NCBI GenBank assembly: GCA_017453085.1 | Contig: JAFTKV010000186.1 | Location: 1-9,643, forward strand | Direction: 5' to 3' | DNA length: 9,643 nt | DNA from: Clostridia bacterium | GTDB lineage: Bacteria; Bacillota; Clostridia; Oscillospirales; CAG-272 | Shown: positions 1 to 6,910 of the stretch, one piece after another | Layout: each line of letters starts with the position of its first letter | Numbering within the stretch: the first letter of the stretch is position 1 | Made by a program: the position numbers and the translations under genes | The notes under the pieces: generated by a model | The model's input: the letters and a program-made list of their open reading frames with translations, nothing else | The model's database searches: none | Told to the model about the DNA's origin: nothing

Positions 1-98
1 TCCGGCGTTTGCACGTCAGCGTCCGAACAGGATGACAGCAGGGGGATCGACAGTGCGATCAGCAGGCAAATGCAAAGCAGTTGTTTCAGTCTCTTCAT
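1..98 (-). CDS. Lipoprotein of unknown function, N-terminal part only (runs off the left edge)
   Basis: Only the first 32 codons are inside the window. The reading starts MKRLKQLLCICLLIALSIPL, then LLSSC: a basic N-terminus, a hydrophobic core and a lipobox with the lipidated cysteine at residue 29. That is a standard Sec/SPII signal peptide, so the mature protein should be anchored to the outer face of the membrane. The start is supported by an AGGAGA ribosome site a few bases upstream and by a promoter at 132-160 on the same strand. It is divergent from the SPFH gene. The remainder is missing, so the family (solute-binding protein, enzyme or other lipoprotein) cannot be judged. Confidence 0.8.
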   Translation of the reverse strand, partial: MKRLKQLLCICLLIALSIPLLSSCSDADVQTP

Positions 99-131
99 CG
101 TTCTCTCCTATGATTTCATCGAATTTTCTTC

Positions 132-160
132 ATTATAGCACAGATTCGGGCAAATCGCAA
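132..160 (-). promoter_or_regulatory. Sigma-A type promoter for the left-edge lipoprotein gene
   Basis: On the minus strand a TTGCGA -35 box (155-160) is followed by a 17-base spacer and a perfect TATAAT -10 box (132-137). A TG one base before the -10 makes it an extended -10. It lies about 35 bases upstream of the lipoprotein start codon. Confidence 0.8.
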
Positions 161-234
161 TACTTCATTGGGCAAAGTCGCAGTATTTTTTGTTCATTTC
201 ACAAAAACAATGCCGCTCGAAATTTTATAAAAAA

Positions 235-288
235 TTTTGAAAAAATTTTCAAAACCCTATTGACAATCACTTGATTGTGTGCGATAAT
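235..288 (+). promoter_or_regulatory. Strong sigma-A promoter with AT-rich upstream element for the SPFH operon
   Basis: A perfect TTGACA -35 box (260-265), a 17-base spacer and a GATAAT -10 box (283-288) preceded by TG (extended -10) sit just upstream of the SPFH gene; transcription should start near 295. Directly upstream, 235-254 is an A/T inverted repeat: TTTTGAAAA at 235-243 and TTTTCAAAA at 246-254. It looks like an UP element that would bind the RNA polymerase alpha subunit, though a repressor or architectural-protein site is also possible. The next clear boundary on this strand is the terminator at 5111-5138, so this promoter may serve all five genes. Confidence 0.85.
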
Positions 289-317
289 AGAATCATCACA
301 AAAGGAGGTACTTCAAA

Positions 318-1292
318 ATGAGTACATATCGTTACAGTGCCAACGGCGCAAAATTCACCCCTAAGAGAATCATCACGCTGGTTGCCATCGGCGTTGCAGC
401 CATCCTGCTGATCGTTCTCGGCTTCAACTGCTTTGCAGAGGTGCCCACCGGTCACACCGGCATCCTCACCACCTTCGGTAAGGTAGAGGATCAAACGCTG
501 GAATCCGGCATGCACTTCAAGCTCCCCTGGCAGAAGGTCGTCAACATGGACAACCGTAACCAGAAGTCCACGCTGACCCTCACCTGCTTCTCCTCCGATA
601 TCCAGGAGGTGGACGTGGTCTACGCCGTCAACTATCAGATCGAGAAGTCCAACGCCCAGAACATCTACAAGTCCATCGGCACCGATTATTTCAAAACCGT
701 TATGGATCCCCGCATCCAGGAGGCCGTGAAGAAGCAGGTTGCCCAGTACGACGCAGAGTCGCTGATCGACAGCCGTCAGAAGCTGTCCGACGAGATCTAT
801 CAATCTCTGGTCACCGATCTGGCATCCTACAACATCGAACTGGTGTCTGCATCCATCGAGAACATCGACTTCACCGACGCCTTCACCGCAGCCGTTGAGG
901 CCAAGCAGGTTGCCGCACAGAACAAGCTGAAGGCCGAGACCGAGCAGGAGCAGGCCAACATGGAGGCCGAAAAGGCCGCCGAGCGTGCCAAGATCGAAGC
1001 ACAGGCAAAGGCTGACGCTGCCAAGATCGCCGCAGAGGCTGAGGCTGAGGTAGCCAAGACCAAGGCAAACGCCGAGGCTGAGGTCACCAAGATCGCAGCA
1101 GACGCCGAAAAGTACCGCAAGGAGCAGGAGGCTGCCGCCAATAAGCTGCTTTCCGAGTCCATGACCGAGGAGCTGCTGCAGTACTTCTACATCCAGGGCT
1201 GGGACGGCAAGCTCCCCGAGACATGGGTCTCCCAAGAGGACTTTATGACCATCCTGGACATCGCCAAACAGCAGGCAAATTCCGCTGAATAA
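318..1292 (+). CDS. SPFH/Band 7 (prohibitin/HflC-like) membrane scaffold protein
   Basis: The 324-residue protein has a basic N-terminus, one membrane helix (about 18-40), then a Band 7 domain beginning EVPTGHTGILTTFGKVED and running to about residue 195, with the LxSGxHFKLPW segment typical of prohibitin/HflC relatives. Residues 195-275 form a long alanine/glutamate/lysine coiled coil with an 11-residue periodicity (AEAEV..K units). A short conserved-looking tail follows (LLQYFYIQGWDGKLPETW). SPFH proteins oligomerise into rings or cages at the membrane and organise proteases or microdomains; here the ring would be membrane-anchored. No FtsH-type protease or HflK partner is adjacent, so the partner may be one of the following membrane proteins. 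A strong AAAGGAGG site supports the start. It is the first gene of a co-directional run. The family call is firm; the cellular role is not. Confidence 0.92.
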   Translation: MSTYRYSANGAKFTPKRIITLVAIGVAAILLIVLGFNCFAEVPTGHTGILTTFGKVEDQTLESGMHFKLPWQKVVNMDNRNQKSTLTLTCFSSDIQEVDVVYAVNYQIEKSNAQNIYKSIGTDYFKTVMDPRIQEAVKKQVAQYDAESLIDSRQKLSDEIYQSLVTDLASYNIELVSASIENIDFTDAFTAAVEAKQVAAQNKLKAETEQEQANMEAEKAAERAKIEAQAKADAAKIAAEAEAEVAKTKANAEAEVTKIAADAEKYRKEQEAAANKLLSESMTEELLQYFYIQGWDGKLPETWVSQEDFMTILDIAKQQANSAE

Positions 1293-1303
1293 TTCCCTCT
1301 CCC

Positions 1304-1333
1304 GCTTCCCCGATGCCCCCGCGTCGGGGAAGC
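1304..1333 (+). other. Intercistronic stem-loop between the SPFH and DUF4234 genes
   Basis: GCTTCCCCGA at 1304-1313 pairs perfectly with TCGGGGAAGC at 1324-1333 across a 10-base C-rich loop. No T-run follows, so it is not a typical intrinsic terminator. It could stabilise the upstream message, act as a processing site, or allow partial termination so that the SPFH protein is made in excess over the downstream products. Confidence 0.6.
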
Positions 1334-1367
1334 TCCCCAACCAAGCAACCGTATAGGAGACAGTATC

Positions 1368-1778
1368 ATGCAAGAAAGAATCAAAACCGACAGAAGCATC
1401 TGGCCGTATATTTTTCTGTCCATCATCACCCTTGGCATCTACGGCATCTGGTACTTGCACAAGCTTCGCAAGGACGTAAACATCATGTGTATGAACGACA
1501 ACAAGCACACCCCCGACCTGCTCGTTCTGTGTATATTGAGCGTGCTGACCTGCGGCATCTACTCCATGATCTGGTGGTGCAATATGCACGACCGCATGAG
1601 AAGCACCGCCAAGGAGCTGGGTGTCAGAGTGGAGCAGACCACGTCCAATCTGATGCTGCTGTTCATCGGCGCATACTTCTGCCTGGGCATCCTGAGTTGG
1701 GTTGCCATCCACAAGGTATTTACCACCGCCAACGAGCTGGCCGTTGCCTACAACCGATCCAACGGTCATTACACCTGA
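1368..1778 (+). CDS. DUF4234-type small integral membrane protein
   Basis: This 136-residue protein carries the signature of DUF4234 twice: SIITLGIYGIWYLHKLRKDVN (about 18-38, part of helix 1) and SVLTCGIYSMIWWCNMHDRM (58-77). Each repeat is a membrane helix with a G-I-Y turn followed by an aromatic/basic stretch. A further hydrophobic segment lies at about 93-114. The function of DUF4234 is unknown; the family is common in Bacillota and often sits next to other small membrane proteins. An AGGAGA site at 1355-1360 supports the start. The gene follows the SPFH gene after 75 bases containing a stem-loop, and ends 26 bases before the next gene, consistent with one transcript. Partnership with the SPFH scaffold is inferred from position only. 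Confidence 0.8.
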   Translation: MQERIKTDRSIWPYIFLSIITLGIYGIWYLHKLRKDVNIMCMNDNKHTPDLLVLCILSVLTCGIYSMIWWCNMHDRMRSTAKELGVRVEQTTSNLMLLFIGAYFCLGILSWVAIHKVFTTANELAVAYNRSNGHYT

Positions 1779-1804
1779 TCGACTGCTGACCAAGGAGGTT
1801 TTTT

Positions 1805-3007
1805 ATGACACCCCTGCAACTGCTCAAGCGCGCCTACCACGTCCTCGACCACTTTCTGACCGTACTGTTTTTGTATCTGATCCCCGAGATTGCCTATATC
1901 TACGGCAAGTATTATTTGTACGACTTCGAGATAAACCCGGAGGTCGCCAAGCAGATCGGCGTGCTCTGTGCTGTGGTAATGGTCTTATCCTTTTATTCGG
2001 GTGTGCGCCATATTACCGTTCACAACGCACCTCTGAGGGAGACGCTTTTCAGCCTTGAAAAACGCCCCAAAACATTGACCCAACGGCTAAAATTCTTTCT
2101 GACGCAGCCCGGACTTTGGGTGGGGACAGCAGTCTTTGCTCTTCTGCATTTTGCATTTCCCGTAGGCTCGTACGCCATGCACCTGCTGGATCTGATCCCC
2201 GGTGCGGCACAGGATCCCACCGCTCGCTTCTGGTTCCCCGCTCTGCTGCTGCCCATATTGTTTGTAATCTCGTTGAAGGCGCGCCTTACCGCTATGGATC
2301 GATGGTTGGCTACCGAAGATCAACCCGCATCCGCAGAGAGCAAGAAAAAGAAGCTGCTCAACGAATCCGATCGTGAAATGGCTCGGATGACCGCTATTTA
2401 TTTTGGCGGCTCGTTGGTACTGTGCAACGTCCTGCCACTGCTGATCTCCATGCTTCCGCTGCTGCAAGAGCTACTGTTTGCGCCGTTCACTATTTTCGTC
2501 ATCGTCTGTCTGCTGATCGTCCCCCGCATCTGGCGCCCCATCCGCGCAATCCTCAAACGCCGCTCCTTCCTGCAAAAGCTGAAGGAAACCTGCCGACAAA
2601 AGGAGATCCCTCTCTCTGACATCGACCGGCCCTACCGTTCCATCTTTCAGACCACCGACCACGAGAGCTTTGTATTGACGGTGAGCGGCAAACGCTACGC
2701 CTGCAGGCTGATCGGTGCCGTTCGAAGAAATGCACCGATGGTACTCCGTTCCGGGGGCCGCGGCTCGTTCCTGCATCCCTTCCGCTTCGCCCGCATCACC
2801 TTCTTCACCCGTGTGACCAGGTTCGATTTCAGCTTCGAATCGGAGGATCAGAAGATCCTCATCGTCAACCCCGTCCCTAAGCAGATCTACCGCAGCGAGA
2901 ACGGCAAAAAAGCTCTGCTGGATAACGGCGACGTGGTAGACGGCTACAAGGTCTACACCGCCAGCGGCTTTCTCGGCGCGCTGGATCGGGGCAGCATCGA
3001 CCGCTGA
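1805..3007 (+). CDS. Polytopic membrane protein of unknown function
   Basis: I do not recognise a named family in this 400-residue protein. I see about six hydrophobic segments, near residues 13-35, 50-66, 103-125, 143-160, 196-218 and 222-243. A charged, lysine-rich loop (about 168-192) separates the first four from the last two. Residues 245-400 form a soluble domain, basic at its start and then rich in alternating hydrophobic residues that suggest beta strands. No cysteine pairs or catalytic motifs stand out. A near-perfect AAGGAGG site (1792-1798) fixes the start. The helix pattern of the first four segments is similar to the N-terminal part of the last gene of the run (3627-5024), with weak sequence likeness. 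Likely cotranscribed with its neighbours. It is probably a real gene: long, well spaced, with a good ribosome site. Confidence 0.75.
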   Translation: MTPLQLLKRAYHVLDHFLTVLFLYLIPEIAYIYGKYYLYDFEINPEVAKQIGVLCAVVMVLSFYSGVRHITVHNAPLRETLFSLEKRPKTLTQRLKFFLTQPGLWVGTAVFALLHFAFPVGSYAMHLLDLIPGAAQDPTARFWFPALLLPILFVISLKARLTAMDRWLATEDQPASAESKKKKLLNESDREMARMTAIYFGGSLVLCNVLPLLISMLPLLQELLFAPFTIFVIVCLLIVPRIWRPIRAILKRRSFLQKLKETCRQKEIPLSDIDRPYRSIFQTTDHESFVLTVSGKRYACRLIGAVRRNAPMVLRSGGRGSFLHPFRFARITFFTRVTRFDFSFESEDQKILIVNPVPKQIYRSENGKKALLDNGDVVDGYKVYTASGFLGALDRGSIDR

Positions 3008-3033
3008 CAGAGCCCATTTTATGGAGAACAACT

Positions 3034-3630
3034 ATGACCTCCCCCACACCCTCTCACATACTTCGCCACTATCCCGACGTGCGCAAGAAGCTGCGTCGCC
3101 GCTTTGCCCTTCCCTTTGTTATCTACGGGATCTGGCTGGTGCTGCTTGCCGCAGTGAGTATATGGGTGATCGTCCCCATCCTTGACCCCGACAGCATGGT
3201 AGTAGCCCCTACCGTTCTGCTGGCAGCGGTGATCCTCCCCATCTTCCTTCTGAAGCTGCATAAAAGGCTGAAGGATCGCTCCTATCGGGGCGTGGTGCGG
3301 TCTTGTCACGTCTACGATCAACTCAAAGCCCACGCAACCCGCAACAGAGAGGATCCCATCTACATGCCATGCGTTCAGTTGGTGATTGAACGGGAGGTCG
3401 GCAAGTTTCTGACGCTGGATCTCCCCCTCCCCGACCCCTATGCCCCTCCTCCGTGGAAGGAGGGCGACGAGCTGATCCATTTTCGGGGCTGCCCTCTCCA
3501 TCTGCAGATAGAGGCACTTCCCACTACCTGCCTTCTCTGCCGCGGCAGATCCCCCGAAGGCTCGGAGCGTTGCGTATTCTGCCATCACCCGCTGATTCAA
3601 ATTGATGCTCACAAGGAGACAAACCGATGA
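3034..3630 (+). CDS. Two-helix membrane protein with C-terminal zinc-ribbon-like motif
   Basis: The 198-residue protein has a basic N-terminus, two membrane helices (about 25-50 and 57-75), then KRLKDRSYRGVV (77-88), a probable beta-rich region, and a C-terminal four-cysteine motif: CLLC at 166-169 and CVFC at 180-183, spaced like a small zinc ribbon. This layout recurs in the second half of the next protein, including the DRSxxGxV motif, so the two are paralogues. The soluble part most likely faces the cytoplasm, where a reduced zinc site would be stable; that is inference. A GGAGA site precedes the ATG, 26 bases after the previous gene. Its last codons overlap the next gene by four bases (ATGA), a strong sign of translational coupling. 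No function is known to me. Confidence 0.8.
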   Translation: MTSPTPSHILRHYPDVRKKLRRRFALPFVIYGIWLVLLAAVSIWVIVPILDPDSMVVAPTVLLAAVILPIFLLKLHKRLKDRSYRGVVRSCHVYDQLKAHATRNREDPIYMPCVQLVIEREVGKFLTLDLPLPDPYAPPPWKEGDELIHFRGCPLHLQIEALPTTCLLCRGRSPEGSERCVFCHHPLIQIDAHKETNR

Positions 3631-5024
3631 AATCAGTCTTATCCAAATCTGGCATCTACCTGCTAAACCTGATCGCCGCGCTGTGGATCGGCTTGCTGAC
3701 GGAATTTGTCGTCTCGCTCGTTTTCCATTTGATTGTTTCCGAGGCATCCCTCCTGCAGACCCGGCTGGTCAACGCCGTGGCGCTGACTGTGGGCTCTCTC
3801 TTATGGCTCTTTTTCTCTTCCCAAAAGATCGGATATGAACAAAAAGAGTTCCGTAATGATACCGTGTTCATCCCTGCCGCGCTGATGTTTGCATTGCAAG
3901 CGATCATTGCTTATCCAATGCGCTTCGCCTTCTACGTCACCGGACCGGTAGATTACTTTATCCAAGCCATCCATTGGGGCGACCGGGAATACAACTGGCA
4001 GGACTGGTCAGAAGCCCCCCTCTCCCTCTACTACGGCTTACTGGTGGCATTCGATCTGCTGTGTCTGATCGCGATCCTTACCGGCGAAGGGGCAGGCGCC
4101 AAGAAGCGGCAGAAGGATCGCGCCAAGACCATGGCGGAATCGGCGAAGCAGGACATCCCTGAGGTGCCGATTTATCAAAACAATCAGCGCAGCTTCGCCG
4201 ATCCCGATCCCTTCCGCAACTGGCGCAATGCTACCCTCTCCAATGCCGCCCGCCGCCTGGAGGCAGATGAGAAGGAGGCGGAGAAGGAGGCTCCCCCCGC
4301 CGAGGGAGAAGCAACCACAACCACCTCCGTTCCCAAGATAACGGCGATGCGCCCCTCCGAAATCGTAGCGAAGGGACGCTTGCCCAAATCGCCCCGCCCG
4401 CAGATCCCGCCCGAGTGCGCCGATCTGCAGAGGATGGTGAACCGTCGGCTGATCCCCGCCAAGGTAGTGGCCGTGCTTTCGGGAATCGCGTTCGCCGTTC
4501 TGGAGGGCTACGCCCTTTGGCGCTTCCACGACACCCCCTCCCGAATGTTTGGTGCATCCATCCTGTTCGGGCTGGTATGCATGGCGCCCGCCGCCGCCTT
4601 CAAGGTATGGGATCGACTGTCCGACCGCTCCTTCGAGGGCGAAGTGCTGGAAATGGAGTTCCGAACCAAGACGAAAATCGGGCTCGACCGCCGCGCTCAC
4701 CGCTACACGGTAGCCAAGCTGAAGATTCGCGAGGACAGCGGTCGGGAGTTTGACTACGAATATTTGGTAAAGGGCACCACGCCCTTCGGAAAAGGCAGCC
4801 GCATCCGACACTACGCCTGCACCGATTTTATGTACCTGTTGGACGACAACGCACCCATCGTCTGCGTCAACTGCGGCAACCATTACAGTGCCACCCCAGA
4901 GGTGCACAGCGATGCAGACGCCCTCTACGGATTCGATCATCTGGCACTGGGAGCACACATCCCCGACCGATGCGGCTATTGTGGAAAGAGCATGATCAAA
5001 CGTCCGATGAAACCCAAAGAGTGA
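3627..5024 (+). CDS. Large membrane protein with two membrane regions and C-terminal four-cysteine motif
   Basis: The 465-residue protein seems to be built from two parts. Residues 1-153 hold about four membrane helices (near 10-37, 48-64, 80-104 and 131-152). A hydrophilic linker follows (155-275), charged and rich in alanine, proline and threonine, with a run of glutamate/lysine and TTTTS. Then come two more helices (about 278-298 and 306-326), the motif DRLSDRSFEGEV (329-340), a beta-rich region, and cysteine pairs CVNC (413-416) and CGYC (449-452). The second part matches the preceding 198-residue protein in order and motifs, although the insert between the cysteine pairs is longer (32 residues against 10). 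The start overlaps the upstream stop as ATGA, with AAGGAG at 3613-3618. It is the last gene before the terminator at 5111-5138. Function unknown. Confidence 0.8.
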   Translation: MKSVLSKSGIYLLNLIAALWIGLLTEFVVSLVFHLIVSEASLLQTRLVNAVALTVGSLLWLFFSSQKIGYEQKEFRNDTVFIPAALMFALQAIIAYPMRFAFYVTGPVDYFIQAIHWGDREYNWQDWSEAPLSLYYGLLVAFDLLCLIAILTGEGAGAKKRQKDRAKTMAESAKQDIPEVPIYQNNQRSFADPDPFRNWRNATLSNAARRLEADEKEAEKEAPPAEGEATTTTSVPKITAMRPSEIVAKGRLPKSPRPQIPPECADLQRMVNRRLIPAKVVAVLSGIAFAVLEGYALWRFHDTPSRMFGASILFGLVCMAPAAAFKVWDRLSDRSFEGEVLEMEFRTKTKIGLDRRAHRYTVAKLKIREDSGREFDYEYLVKGTTPFGKGSRIRHYACTDFMYLLDDNAPIVCVNCGNHYSATPEVHSDADALYGFDHLALGAHIPDRCGYCGKSMIKRPMKPKE

Positions 5025-5068
5025 CACAGCCACTCTTTCCTCGATCCGCCAACCGATCCCACCGATCT

Positions 5069-5098
5069 CGTAGGGCGGGAGCAAGCCCCCGCCCTACG
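5069..5098. repeat. GC-rich palindromic element (11-bp stem)
   Basis: CGTAGGGCGGG at 5069-5079 pairs perfectly with CCCGCCCTACG at 5088-5098 around an 8-base loop. It has no T-run and lies downstream of the last gene of the operon, before the true terminator. Its form, a GTAGGGCGGG-type palindrome in an intergenic gap, suggests a dispersed extragenic palindrome rather than a gene-specific element. Copy number cannot be judged from one window. Confidence 0.6.
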
Positions 5099-5110
5099 AC
5101 AAGGTCACCC

Positions 5111-5138
5111 AGCCCGACGAGTATTCGTCGGGCTTTTT
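5111..5138 (+). terminator. Rho-independent terminator of the SPFH-led operon
   Basis: AGCCCGACGA (5111-5120) and TCGTCGGGCT (5125-5134) form a perfect 10-bp stem with a 4-base GTAT loop; with the last stem base the T-run is five bases (5134-5138). It lies 87 bases after the stop codon of the last operon gene. The minus strand lacks a T-run after the stem, so this works rightward. Confidence 0.88.
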
Positions 5139-5158
5139 CAGAAGTTCTTGGTAGAGGT

Positions 5159-5192
5159 TTGGAGACCCCTTCTTTCAAGAAGGGGTCTCCAA
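5159..5192. repeat. Perfect 16-bp inverted repeat downstream of the PTS gene
   Basis: TTGGAGACCCCTTCTT (5159-5174) and AAGAAGGGGTCTCCAA (5177-5192) are perfectly complementary, with only TC between them. No T-run follows on either strand. It lies just past the stop codon of the leftward EIICB gene, so in that transcript it would be a 3'-end hairpin. It may protect the message, or be a small dispersed repeat. No other terminator for the PTS operon is visible. Confidence 0.7.
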
Positions 5193-5198
5193 GGATAA

Positions 5199-6905
5199 TC
5201 AATTCAAATATTCTTCCACTTCGCTCTTGATCACGGTCACACGGGGGCCGTAGATGATCTGCACGCCGTCTCCTCTGCGGATCACGCCCGAGGCGCCGGT
5301 GGAACGGAGCAGACCGTCGTTGACCTTGGCGGGATCCACCACCGTCACGCGCAGTCGGGTAGCGCAGGAATCCAGATTGCGGATGTTCTCCTTGCCGCCC
5401 AGCCCACGGACGATCATCGCAGGAAGAGAGTCCTCCTCATCGGGCATTCCGTCCGAAACTGCACCATTGAAGGAGCCGTCGGAGACGGCGCCTCCGGCTT
5501 CTCCTGCCGCAGCGGAGGCAACGTCCACGGGAATTTCACCTGCCACAGCTGCCGACTTTTTCTCATTGTAGTCGGCACGGGTATAGAGCTTGGTTTCGCT
5601 CTCCTCTTCCCTGCCGGGGGTCATATAGTTCCGCTTCTTGATCAGGAACAGGAACAGAAGATAGTACACCGCAAAATAAGCAAGTCCCACGATGACCACC
5701 CAGATCCAGTTGGTCTTACCATTGCCCTGCAGGATGCCAAACAGGGTCAGGTCGATGAAGCCGCCGGAGAAGGTCATACCCACGCCTACGTCAAACAGGT
5801 GCATCAGCATATACGCCGCACCTGCAAAGATGCAGTGGATCACGTAGAGCAGCGGTGCCACGAACAGGAAGGTGAACTCACTCGGCTCGGTGATACCGGT
5901 GAGCATAGAGGTCAGCGCCGCCGACAGCAGAAGGCCGCCTGCGATCTTTCGCTTTTCGGGCTTTGCCGCCGAGTACATTGCCAGTGCCGCACCGGGCAGG
6001 CCGAAGATCATCAGCGGGAACTTACCGCTCATAAAGCGGGTTGCCGATACGCTGAACACCTCGGTGCTCGGCGATGCCAGCTCCGCAAAGAAGATGTTCT
6101 GCGCACCCGAGACCAGCACGCCGTCGATCACCGCCGAGCCGCCGAGCCCCGTCTGCCAGAAGGGGAGATAGAACACGTGATGCAGACCGAATGGAATCAG
6201 CGCACGCTCGATGACGCCGTAGATAAATGTGCCCGCGTAGCCGCTTTCCAGCACGAAATCGCCCAGCGAGAAGATCGCCTTCTGGATCAGAGGCCAGAGG
6301 AAGAACATGATCGCTCCCACTACGATATAGGCCAGCGTGGAGATAATAGGCACGAATCGCACGCCGCCGAAGAAGGACAACACGCTGGGCAGGCGGATCT
6401 TGTAGAAGCGATTGTGCAGCCATGCTACGCCAAGTCCCACGATGATACCGCCAAACACGCCCATTTCCAGCGAGCGGATGCCCACCACCGAGGCGATAGT
6501 GCCCTCCAGCACGTCCTCGCCCTCCAGACCGCCCGTCAGGCGCAGGAGGGTGGAGATGGTCTGGTGCATCACGAAGAATGCGATGGCCGCCGACAGCGTA
6601 GCGGTGGCCTTTTCGTTTTCCGCCATGCCCAGCGCAACGCCCATCGCAAAGATAATGGGCAGATTGCCGAAGATGATATTGCCCGTCTCGCTCATAATGG
6701 TGAGGATAAACCGCAGGATCGTGCCCTCGCCCAGCAGCTTTTCCAGACCGTATGCAGAGATCATCGCGGGGTTGGTAAAGGACGAACCGATGCCCAGCAG
6801 CAGTCCCGCGATGGGGAGCAGTGCTATGGGCAGCATGAAGGACCGTCCTACTCTTTGCAGGACGCCGAACAGACCGCCGCCCTTTTTTTCTTTCGTTTTA
6901 CTCAT
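5199..6905 (-). CDS. PTS sugar transporter, glucose-family EIICB
   Basis: The 568-residue protein joins an EIIC permease and an EIIB domain. Residues 15-425 are the polytopic EIIC channel, with glucose-family landmarks: FGLHHVFYLPFW (239-250), TGITEPSEFTFLFVAP (336-351) and GGFIDLTLFGILQGNGKTNW (381-400). A 70-residue low-complexity linker follows, then EIIB (about 495-568) with the phosphorylated cysteine, Cys514, in NLDSCATRLRV. It takes phosphate from EIIA and phosphorylates the sugar during import. Glucose is likely, but maltose, other alpha-glucosides or N-acetylglucosamine cannot be excluded. I chose the Met at 6905 over an in-frame one at 6968 because the latter would overlap the EIIA gene; the chosen start lies five bases after the EIIA stop, with GGA-rich sequence nearby, and suggests coupled translation. 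The EIIA function is encoded separately. Confidence 0.93.
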   Translation of the reverse strand: MSKTKEKKGGGLFGVLQRVGRSFMLPIALLPIAGLLLGIGSSFTNPAMISAYGLEKLLGEGTILRFILTIMSETGNIIFGNLPIIFAMGVALGMAENEKATATLSAAIAFFVMHQTISTLLRLTGGLEGEDVLEGTIASVVGIRSLEMGVFGGIIVGLGVAWLHNRFYKIRLPSVLSFFGGVRFVPIISTLAYIVVGAIMFFLWPLIQKAIFSLGDFVLESGYAGTFIYGVIERALIPFGLHHVFYLPFWQTGLGGSAVIDGVLVSGAQNIFFAELASPSTEVFSVSATRFMSGKFPLMIFGLPGAALAMYSAAKPEKRKIAGGLLLSAALTSMLTGITEPSEFTFLFVAPLLYVIHCIFAGAAYMLMHLFDVGVGMTFSGGFIDLTLFGILQGNGKTNWIWVVIVGLAYFAVYYLLFLFLIKKRNYMTPGREEESETKLYTRADYNEKKSAAVAGEIPVDVASAAAGEAGGAVSDGSFNGAVSDGMPDEEDSLPAMIVRGLGGKENIRNLDSCATRLRVTVVDPAKVNDGLLRSTGASGVIRRGDGVQIIYGPRVTVIKSEVEEYLN

Positions 6906-6910
6906 ATTTT

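Noticed and set aside
1039..1100. Direct DNA repeats (GAGGCTGAGGT at 1041 and 1074) suspected as a tandem repeat array
   Set aside because: They are 33 bases apart in frame and encode the 11-residue periodicity of the SPFH coiled coil, so protein structure explains them. No CRISPR-like array is present.
267..1793. Long open frame of 508 codons on the minus strand, spanning the SPFH and DUF4234 genes
   Set aside because: It is antisense to two well-supported genes, has low-complexity leucine/glycine/valine repeats typical of a shadow of biased codon use, and no ribosome site or recognisable domain.
4038..5084. Open frame of 348 codons on the minus strand opposite the last operon gene
   Set aside because: It has no ribosome site or domain and conflicts with a gene that has an ATGA-coupled start and paralogy to its neighbour.
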